A DNA stretch of 5,098 bases, from the NCBI GenBank assembly GCA_030042885.1, contig JASHYW010000573.1:1-5098 (forward strand). The letters run 5' to 3'. Shown here one piece after another: positions 1 through 4,428 of the stretch. A model generated the notes under the pieces. It had not been told where the DNA came from. It did no database searches and worked only from the letters and a program-made list of their open reading frames with translations. The stretch comes from Streptosporangiaceae bacterium. Lineage in GTDB: Bacteria > Actinomycetota > Actinomycetes > Streptosporangiales > Streptosporangiaceae. Made by a program: the position numbers and the translations under genes. Position 1 is the stretch's first letter. Each line of letters begins with the position of its first letter.

Positions 1-866
1 GAGGTTCGACCCCGGTGCTCGCCGCGACGGCGCCCGGACCGGCTCCCGCAGACGCGTTCCGGCTGCCGCCCGAGGTCCGGGTACCCGGCGGCCCGTTCAC
101 CATGGGCACCTCCACCGAGCCCTGGGCGCTGGACAACGAGCGGCCCGCGCACACCGTCGACGTGGCGCCGTTCTTCATCGACACCACCCCGGTGACGTGC
201 GGCGCTTACGCCGAGTTCATCGCGGACGGCGGATACGACGACCCGCGCTGGTGGACGGCGGCCGGCTGGGAGCACCTGCAGCGGGCCGCCCTGGCCGCGC
301 CGCTGTACTGGAGCAGGGACGGGGGCCAGTGGACCCGCGGGGTGTTCGGCATCACCGAGCCCGTCCGGCCGGAGGAGCCCGTCCTGCACGTGTGCTGGTA
401 CGAAGCCGGCGCATACGCCCGCTGGGCGGGCCGGCGGCTGCCGACCGAGGCCGAGTGGGAGAAGGCGGCCAGGTTCGATCCCGCGACCGGCCTGTCCCGC
501 CGGTACCCGTGGGGCAACTCCGAGCCGGACTCCGCCCTGGCCAACCTCGGCCAGCAGTTCCTGCGCCCCGCGCCGGCCGGCTCGTACCCGGACGGGGCGG
601 CGCCGTGCGGGGCACGCCAGCTCATCGGGGACGTCTGGGAGTGGACCAGCTCGGACTTCCTGCCCTACCCCGGGTTTAGCGCCTGGCCCTACCGGGAGTA
701 TTCGGAGGTGTTCTTCGGCCCCGAGTACAAGGTCCTGCGCGGCGGGTCATTCGCGGTCAGCCCTGTGGCCTGCCGGGGCACGTTCCGGAACTGGGACTAC
801 CCGATCCGGCGGCAGATCTTCTCCGGGTTCCGCACCGCCCGGTCCGCGGGTGCGGAGACCGCTTGA
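1..866 (+). CDS. egtB: Hercynine oxygenase EgtB (5'-truncated, C-terminal FGE-sulfatase domain)
   Basis: Non-heme iron enzyme of ergothioneine synthesis. It uses O2 to join the sulfur of gamma-glutamylcysteine to C2 of hercynine, giving the sulfoxide. The reading frame is open from base 3, and the GTG at 15 is an internal valine, so the gene begins upstream. About 287 residues are present; known EgtB proteins have about 430. The missing part is the DinB-like domain with the iron-binding histidines. Counting from the GTG at 15, a linker (1-20) leads into an FGE-sulfatase domain starting at VPGGPFTMG (23-31), followed by RLPTEAEWEKAAR (141-153), GDVWEW (205-210) and LRGGS (241-245). The segment RNWDYPIRR (258-266) matches the region of the mycobacterial enzyme whose Asp and Arg bind gamma-glutamylcysteine. 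Tyr226 and Tyr229 have the spacing expected for its active-site tyrosines; this residue mapping is from memory. The stop codon overlaps the egtC start by one base. Confidence 0.95.
   Translation, partial: GSTPVLAATAPGPAPADAFRLPPEVRVPGGPFTMGTSTEPWALDNERPAHTVDVAPFFIDTTPVTCGAYAEFIADGGYDDPRWWTAAGWEHLQRAALAAPLYWSRDGGQWTRGVFGITEPVRPEEPVLHVCWYEAGAYARWAGRRLPTEAEWEKAARFDPATGLSRRYPWGNSEPDSALANLGQQFLRPAPAGSYPDGAAPCGARQLIGDVWEWTSSDFLPYPGFSAWPYREYSEVFFGPEYKVLRGGSFAVSPVACRGTFRNWDYPIRRQIFSGFRTARSAGAETA
854..858 (+). promoter_or_regulatory. Ribosome binding site of egtC
   Basis: GGAGA lies inside the last codons of egtB, seven bases before the ATG at 866. It supports that ATG over the in-frame TTG at 863, and it is consistent with translational coupling to egtB. 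Confidence 0.6.
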
Positions 867-1690
867 TGTGCAGGCACCTGGCCTACCTGGGGCCGCCGGC
901 GACGCTGCGCTCGGTGATCATCGATCCGCCGCACGGGTTGTACCGGCAGGCCTGGGCTCCGCGGCGGCAGCGGTACGGGACGGTGAACGCCGACGGGTTC
1001 GGGGTCGGCTGGTACGCGCCGGGCGAGGAGGATCCGGTCAGGTACCGGCGGGCCGAGCCAATCTGGGGCGACGAGTCATTCACCGACGTAGCCAGGGTGA
1101 CCAGGTCGCGCGCACTGCTCGCGGCCGTGCGCTGCGCCACGGACGGCACCGCCCCGGGGCCGGCTTCGGTGGCCCCGTTCGCGTCCGGCGGGTGGCTGTT
1201 CAGCCACAACGGCAGGATCGACGGCTGGCCGGAATCGGCCGCCGGGCTGGCAGCGACGCTGCCCGCCGCCGCGCTGCTCGGGCTGGAGGCCCGGGTCGAC
1301 TCGGCGCTGCTGTGGGCGCTGGTGCTGCACCGGCTGCACCGCGGCCTGGGGCCCGCCGAGGCCCTGGCGGACACCATCGCGGCGCTGCGGGCGGCGGGCG
1401 TGACCGGCCGGTTCAACTTCCTGCTGACCGACGGCCGGGTGATCGCCGCCACCGCGGTCGGCGACACGCTGTGGCACCGGTCCGACGCCGCTGGGGCCCC
1501 GGTTCCCCCTGACGGCTCCGGCCCTGCGGTGATCGCCGCATCGGAGCCCGGCGACGACGAGCCGGGCTGGGCCGAGGTCCCGGACGGCTCGGTCATCACC
1601 GCCAGACCCGGGCAGGTCAGCGTGGCCGAGCTGGACGCCCAGGCCGCTTACATCAAGCACACAGAGGACGGAAGGATCGCGATCCGATGA
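866..1690 (+). CDS. egtC: Gamma-glutamyl-hercynylcysteine sulfoxide hydrolase EgtC (class II amidotransferase fold)
   Basis: Cytosolic N-terminal nucleophile hydrolase that removes the gamma-glutamyl group from the EgtB product, giving hercynylcysteine sulfoxide. The start must be the ATG at 866: class II glutamine amidotransferases lose Met1 to expose a catalytic Cys2, and this start gives MCRHLAYLG. The in-frame TTG three bases earlier would bury the cysteine. Further family motifs are NADGFGVGWY (41-50), AAVRCAT (86-92, the usual substrate-binding Arg region) and FSHNGRI (112-118, with the Asn-Gly pair typical of the oxyanion site). At 274 residues it is longer than mycobacterial EgtC (about 230). 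The extra length appears to lie mainly in a Pro/Gly/Asp-rich stretch near residues 207-240. The gene overlaps the egtB stop by one base (TGATG) and egtD by four (ATGA). Confidence 0.95.
   Translation: MCRHLAYLGPPATLRSVIIDPPHGLYRQAWAPRRQRYGTVNADGFGVGWYAPGEEDPVRYRRAEPIWGDESFTDVARVTRSRALLAAVRCATDGTAPGPASVAPFASGGWLFSHNGRIDGWPESAAGLAATLPAAALLGLEARVDSALLWALVLHRLHRGLGPAEALADTIAALRAAGVTGRFNFLLTDGRVIAATAVGDTLWHRSDAAGAPVPPDGSGPAVIAASEPGDDEPGWAEVPDGSVITARPGQVSVAELDAQAAYIKHTEDGRIAIR
1670..1676 (+). promoter_or_regulatory. Ribosome binding site of egtD
   Basis: GGAAGGA sits within the end of egtC, ten bases before the egtD ATG at 1687. The spacing is slightly long, but no better start-site pairing is visible. 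The ATGA overlap suggests ribosomes can also re-initiate here. Confidence 0.5.
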
Positions 1691-2661
1691 CATCCCTCGA
1701 CCGACGGCTGCCGCCCGGGTTCCTCGAGGAAGCATTGCGTGCCGATGCGCTCAGCGGGCTTACGTCGGAGCCCAAGTCGCTGCCGCCCACGTGGTTCTAT
1801 GACGCGCAGGGCAGCGCGCTGTTCGAGAAGATCACCGAGCTGCCGGAGTATTACCCGACCCGCGCCGAGCGGGAGATCCTGCACGCCACCGCGGCCGGCA
1901 TCGCCGGGCAGACGCGGGCCCGGACTCTGGCCGAGCTCGGCTCGGGGTCGTCGGAGAAGACCAGGCTGCTGCTGGACGCGCTGCGGGCAGCGGGCACGCT
2001 GGGCTGTTACGTGCCCGTCGATGTCAGCGAGCCGGCCCTGGTCGCGGCGGGAGACACGCTGTCCGCCGATTATCCGGCCCTGGACGTGCGCGCCGTGCTG
2101 TCGGACTTCACCGAGCACCTCGGACTGCCCGCCGACGGCGAGGCGCCCGCGCCCCGGCTCATCGCGTTCCTGGGCAGTACCATCGGCAACCTGGTGCCGG
2201 AGCAGCGCGCCTCGTTCCTGGCCCGGGTGCGGGCCGGGATGCGCAGCGGCGACTTCTTCCTGCTCGGCACCGACCTGGTCAAGGACCCGGCGACACTGGT
2301 GGCCGCGTACGACGACTGTTCCGGGGTCACGGCCGCGTTCAACAAGAACGTCCTCGCGGTGCTGAATACCGAGCTCGGCGCCGACTTCGACCTGGACGAG
2401 TTCGAGCACGTGGCGGTGTGGGACGACGAGGATGAATGGATCGAGATGCGGCTGCGCTCACTCGGCGACCAGGCGGTGCACCTGCCCGCCATCGGGCTCA
2501 CCGTGAGCTTCGCCGCCGGCGAGGAGATGCGCACCGAGATATCGGCCAAGTTCCGCCGGTCCGGGGTCGAATCCGAGCTGGCCGCCGCCGGCTTCGCGAT
2601 GCGATCCTGGTGGACGGACTCCGCGGGGCAGTTCGGCCTCTCGCTTTCCGAGCCCGGGTGA
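1687..2661 (+). CDS. egtD: L-histidine N-alpha-methyltransferase EgtD
   Basis: SAM-dependent enzyme that adds three methyl groups to the alpha-amino group of histidine, giving hercynine, the substrate of EgtB. The 324 residues match the family length (about 321 in Mycobacterium smegmatis), so the gene looks complete. The SAM-binding site is visible as ELGSGSSEKT (83-92), the acidic PVDVSEPAL (110-118) and LSDF (138-141). Residues known to bind histidine in the mycobacterial enzyme are present at a constant offset of two: Asn168 in STIGN, Tyr208 in YDD, Phe218, Met254, and Glu284 and Ser286 in TEISAKF. Tyr38 and the tyrosine pair 55-56 in LPEYYPTR fit the N-terminal lid. Nothing suggests loss of function. 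It is the last recognised egt gene here; an egtE homologue does not follow. Confidence 0.96.
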   Translation: MTSLDRRLPPGFLEEALRADALSGLTSEPKSLPPTWFYDAQGSALFEKITELPEYYPTRAEREILHATAAGIAGQTRARTLAELGSGSSEKTRLLLDALRAAGTLGCYVPVDVSEPALVAAGDTLSADYPALDVRAVLSDFTEHLGLPADGEAPAPRLIAFLGSTIGNLVPEQRASFLARVRAGMRSGDFFLLGTDLVKDPATLVAAYDDCSGVTAAFNKNVLAVLNTELGADFDLDEFEHVAVWDDEDEWIEMRLRSLGDQAVHLPAIGLTVSFAAGEEMRTEISAKFRRSGVESELAAAGFAMRSWWTDSAGQFGLSLSEPG

Positions 2662-2745
2662 CGATCTCGCTGCGTCGGGCGGGCGAGCCAGGTGCGAAGA
2701 GCTCACCTTCCTGCGGTCACAGCCGCGCTCCGGCCTGGAATGATC

Positions 2746-2750
2746 AAGGA
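2746..2750 (+). promoter_or_regulatory. Possible ribosome binding site of the heme monooxygenase gene
   Basis: AAGGA lies one base before the ATG at 2752 but seven bases before the GTG at 2758. Ribosome spacing therefore favours GTG 2758, while the family N-terminus favours ATG 2752. The rest of the gap after egtD (2662-2745) shows only a weak stem of AGGTG (2690-2694) with CACCT (2704-2708) and no convincing promoter. Confidence 0.35.
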
Positions 2751-2751
2751 C

Positions 2752-3081
2752 ATGACCGTGGTGAGGATCAACGCGATTACGGTGCCCGCCGGCAGCGGCG
2801 ACGAGCTCGCCCGCAGGTTCGCCGCCCGGGCCGGGGCCGTGGACGACCAGGACGGATTCGAAGGGTTCGAGCTGCTCAAGCCAACCGACGGGCGTACCAC
2901 CTGGCTGGTGGTGACCCGATGGCGGGATGAGGCGGCCTTCCGGGCTTGGATGAACTCCCCGGCGTTCGGAGCCGGGCACCGACCTGTCGCGGAGTCGGCG
3001 GGCGGTCGGGCCCAGCCGCCGGTCGGCATCAGCAGTGAGCTGTGGTCCTATGAGGTGGCCGGCGGATCGTCACGCCGATGA
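2752..3081 (+). CDS. Heme-degrading monooxygenase, IsdG/MhuD type (ABM domain)
   Basis: Small antibiotic-biosynthesis-monooxygenase (ABM) fold protein, 109 residues from ATG 2752, expected to be a cytosolic dimer that binds heme and opens the porphyrin ring to free iron. The N-terminus VVRINAITVPAGSGDEL closely resembles Mycobacterium MhuD, as do GFEGFELLKP (36-45) and VVTRW (53-57). The heme-site residues of this family are all available: Asn7, Trp66 in FRAWMNSP, and His76 in GAGHR. The Trp-to-His distance is ten, as in staphylococcal IsdG/IsdI, rather than nine as in MhuD. It could instead be an ABM protein acting on another substrate, but the three matched residues make heme likely. The start may be GTG 2758 (107 residues). 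The gene lies 90 bases after egtD on the same strand, so it could be read from the egt operon or from its own promoter. Confidence 0.8.
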   Translation: MTVVRINAITVPAGSGDELARRFAARAGAVDDQDGFEGFELLKPTDGRTTWLVVTRWRDEAAFRAWMNSPAFGAGHRPVAESAGGRAQPPVGISSELWSYEVAGGSSRR

Positions 3082-3096
3082 CGCTCCGGCCAAGGC

Positions 3097-3122
3097 CGAG
3101 GGCGCCCCGGCCGAGCGCCTCG
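3097..3122. terminator. GC-rich hairpin, possible terminator (first of two)
   Basis: CGAGGGCGC (3097-3105) can pair with GCGCCTCG (3115-3122), with one bulged G and a nine-base loop. It lies between two convergent genes, where a bidirectional stop is expected. There is no T-run, which is common for actinobacterial terminators. Confidence 0.3.
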
Positions 3123-3130
3123 CTGAGTCC

Positions 3131-3161
3131 CGAGCCGGTACCTGCACTCCGGGCCGGCTCG
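3131..3161. terminator. GC-rich hairpin, possible terminator (second of two)
   Basis: A perfect eight-base inverted repeat, CGAGCCGG (3131-3138) with CCGGCTCG (3154-3161), encloses a 15-base loop. It sits 20 bases beyond the stop codon of the - strand gene and 50 beyond that of the + strand gene, so it could serve both. There is no T-run on either side. Confidence 0.35.
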
Positions 3162-3180
3162 CCGGGCTCGCTCGCTACCG

Positions 3181-3687
3181 CTAGAGGGTCAGCGCGCGGG
3201 CCGCCCGTTCGATGATGGCGCCCAGATCATCCCGGCTGGCCTCCCGGTAGAGCGGGCCCGCGCCGTCGGCCAGCAGCTGGCTCAGCATCGCCACGCCGCG
3301 CACCGGGACCGGGCCGGGCTGGACCAGGTGGCCGGCCAGCTCGGCGAGCCCAGGAGCGGACTGGCTGATCCGCGTCAGGCGGAGCGGGACGCGCGGCGGG
3401 CGGGCGGCAGTGAGCGATGCGTGCCCGGTGACCGGCTGCGGCCTCAGGATGGCGGGCTCCCCCGCGGCATCCAGCATGCGCTGCAGGCTCGCGGCCAGGC
3501 CGCGGCGGAACTCCATGGACGTCAGCCGCATAGCCCGTGCCGCCAGGGTAGCGCTCGCCTCCGGGCTGGCGCCTCCGGCGAGCTCGCGGTCGAGCCGCGC
3601 CGCCCGGCTGCGGGCCAGTATCCGGTGCCAGGGCCGGAGCCGCCGGAGCGACAGGCGGCCTTGATCATCGTCAAGCAGGACATGCAT
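3181..3687 (-). CDS. Arginine-rich protein of unknown function (168 aa)
   Basis: I do not recognise a named domain. The start is well supported: GGGAGGA precedes the ATG by four bases, and a near-consensus promoter lies just upstream. The N-terminal third is basic, with many arginines between residues 11 and 36 (for example RLSLRRLRPWHR), then LDRELAGGASPEAS (33-46) and ARAMRLTSMEFRRGLAASLQRML (50-72), which look helical. A proline-rich middle (about 80-105) leads to PVRGVAMLSQLLADG (127-141) and a C-terminal helix, DDLGAIIERAARAL. The LDREL..G.(S/D)P and RLTS pattern recalls uncharacterised actinobacterial proteins. There is no signal peptide, membrane segment or metal motif. Codon use matches the neighbours. 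It is transcribed divergently from the CGNR regulator gene, which may control it. Function is unknown; binding to nucleic acid or another acidic partner is only suggested by the basic N-terminus. Confidence 0.8.
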   Translation of the reverse strand: MHVLLDDDQGRLSLRRLRPWHRILARSRAARLDRELAGGASPEASATLAARAMRLTSMEFRRGLAASLQRMLDAAGEPAILRPQPVTGHASLTAARPPRVPLRLTRISQSAPGLAELAGHLVQPGPVPVRGVAMLSQLLADGAGPLYREASRDDLGAIIERAARALTL

Positions 3688-3691
3688 GGTG

Positions 3692-3698
3692 TCCTCCC
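3692..3698 (-). promoter_or_regulatory. Ribosome binding site of the 168-aa unknown protein
   Basis: On the - strand this reads GGGAGGA, four bases before the ATG at 3687-3685. It is a strong Shine-Dalgarno sequence and fixes the start. Confidence 0.75.
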
Positions 3699-3719
3699 AT
3701 CCCCGTGACCTATAACTCC

Positions 3720-3747
3720 ATTATACTAGTCATGCATAACCTGTAAA
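3720..3747 (-). promoter_or_regulatory. Near-consensus promoter of the 168-aa unknown protein
   Basis: Read on the - strand, TTTACA (3747-3742) is followed after 16 bases by TATAAT (3725-3720). The -10 box is a perfect consensus and the -35 box matches five of six bases of TTGACA. Transcription would begin near 3713, leaving a leader of about 26 bases that contains the strong ribosome binding site. The surrounding bases 3711-3756 hold only 13 G or C in 46, unlike the rest of the window. Confidence 0.75.
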
Positions 3748-3749
3748 GT
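3722..3749 (+). promoter_or_regulatory. Weaker opposing promoter candidate for the CGNR gene
   Basis: TAAAGT (3744-3749) is the best + strand -10 candidate. Its -35 region would be around 3721-3727 (TTATAC or TATACT), which is a poor match. It would start near 3756, leaving a leader of about 26 bases. It lies face to face with the - strand promoter on the same bases, so both could not be occupied by polymerase at once. Confidence 0.35.
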
Positions 3750-3767
3750 TTTTCATGTGGTCACGAG

Positions 3768-3774
3768 AGGAGGT
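3768..3774 (+). promoter_or_regulatory. Ribosome binding site of the CGNR protein gene
   Basis: AGGAGGT is a full match to the anti-Shine-Dalgarno sequence, seven bases before the ATG at 3782. It selects this start over the in-frame ATG at 3755 and the GTG codons at 3773 and 3776. Confidence 0.85.
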
Positions 3775-3781
3775 GGTGAGC

Positions 3782-4423
3782 ATGGCGGCTACCCTGAACG
3801 GCATGACGCTGCCCTCGTGGGCCTCACATCTGGAAGACAAGCTGGCGCCGATGCCGCTGCTGCGGGTGCAGGCGTTCGTGGACACCCTGGACCGGGACCT
3901 GGGCACGGATGTGTTCGCGCGCGCGGACGAGGCACGCGCATGGCTGGCCAACGCGGGCCTGCGCGCTCCGCACCCGGGCCGGCCCGAACCAGACTTCGGC
4001 GACGATCTCCGGCTGGCCCGCGAGGTCAGGGAGAGCATCCGCGCGCTGATCGGGCGCAACACCGGGACCGGGCCGCTGACCGAGGACGAACTGGCGCCGC
4101 TGGAGAAGGTCCTGGGGGATGCCCAGCCGCGGCTGGACGTCGGCGCGGACGGCCTGGTCAGGCTCGGGCCAGCCCTCCCGGCCGCCAGCCTGGCCGACGG
4201 CCTGCTGGTGCTGCTGCTGATCGTCAGGGACGCGCAGGGCGACGGTACCTGGGAGCGGCTGAAGCTGTGCGGCAACCCGGACTGCCGGTGGGCGTTCTAT
4301 GACCGGTCGCACAGCCGCCGGGGCGCATGGTGCGACATGGCGTCATGCGGGAACCGGCTCAAGAACCGCAACCTCCGCGCCCGCCGCGCGAGCGCGGCGC
4401 ATTCTGCGGCGGGGCTAGGCTAG
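3782..4423 (+). CDS. ABATE/CGNR zinc-finger protein, putative transcription regulator
   Basis: A 213-residue protein with the two-part layout of the actinobacterial CGNR family. The N-terminal part (about 28-145) fits the ABATE domain (formerly DUF1470), beginning FVDTLDRDLGTDVF and continuing EARAWLANAGL. A hydrophobic stretch (about 141-148, LLVLLLIV) is too short and charged at its edges to be a membrane span, and it fits a buried helix. The C-terminal zinc finger (about 161-201) has four cysteines, Cys163, Cys168, Cys184 and Cys189, in the pattern C-x4-C-x15-C-x4-C, with the name-giving CGNR at 189-192 and a basic tail KNRNLRARRA. Family annotation proposes a stress-linked regulator; the zinc finger and tail probably bind nucleic acid. 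It is transcribed away from the unknown 168-residue gene across a shared promoter region, so it may control that gene and itself. Its target is not known. Confidence 0.85.
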   Translation: MAATLNGMTLPSWASHLEDKLAPMPLLRVQAFVDTLDRDLGTDVFARADEARAWLANAGLRAPHPGRPEPDFGDDLRLAREVRESIRALIGRNTGTGPLTEDELAPLEKVLGDAQPRLDVGADGLVRLGPALPAASLADGLLVLLLIVRDAQGDGTWERLKLCGNPDCRWAFYDRSHSRRGAWCDMASCGNRLKNRNLRARRASAAHSAAGLG

Positions 4424-4428
4424 CCCAC

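Larger units (their letters stand above)
3704..3765. repeat. Interrupted dyad flanking the divergent promoters (possible operator)
   Basis: CGTGACC (3704-3710) and GGTCACG (3759-3765) are a perfect seven-base inverted repeat. Its centre is also the centre of the palindrome ATGCAT (3732-3737), with 21 bases on each side. Between them, 3720-3749 is itself an imperfect palindrome with 10 of 15 base pairs matching. The arrangement would suit a dimeric or tetrameric regulator acting on both genes. That is inferred from symmetry and position, not from a known binding motif. Confidence 0.4.

Noticed and set aside
15..17. GTG as the true start of egtB
   Set aside because: The frame is open to the left edge, there is no ribosome binding site before it, and starting here would remove the whole DinB-like domain with the iron ligands.
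863..865. TTG as the egtC start
   Set aside because: It would place an extra Met before MCRH and prevent exposure of the catalytic cysteine; the ATG at 866 has a well-placed ribosome binding site.
850..1512. Alternative + strand frame across egtC (220 codons)
   Set aside because: It is an arginine/glycine-rich shadow of egtC with no family resemblance; egtC carries every expected motif.
1648..2409. Long - strand open frame (253 codons) opposite egtC and egtD
   Set aside because: It lies antisense to two genes with intact catalytic motifs, has no recognisable domain and is Arg/Gly/Gln-rich, as expected of a mirror frame in GC-rich DNA.
2690..2708. Stem of AGGTG with CACCT as a terminator after egtD
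   Set aside because: It has only five base pairs, a nine-base loop and no T-run, too weak to call.
2692..2751. Longer N-terminus of the heme monooxygenase from GTG 2692
   Set aside because: The extra 20 residues have no counterpart in the family, and no ribosome binding site precedes the GTG.
3681..3737. Direct repeat CATGCAT at 3681-3687 and 3731-3737 as paired operator sites
   Set aside because: The first copy overlaps the start codon of the - strand gene and the motif is short; the two copies 50 bases apart could be chance.
3755..3781. ATG 3755 as start of the CGNR protein
   Set aside because: The extra nine codons are the ribosome binding site itself read as protein; AGGAGGT is placed for ATG 3782.
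4313..4423. Repetitive-looking GCG-rich end of the CGNR gene as a repeat element
   Set aside because: It is explained by Arg and Ala codons in the basic C-terminal tail; no unit repeats cleanly.
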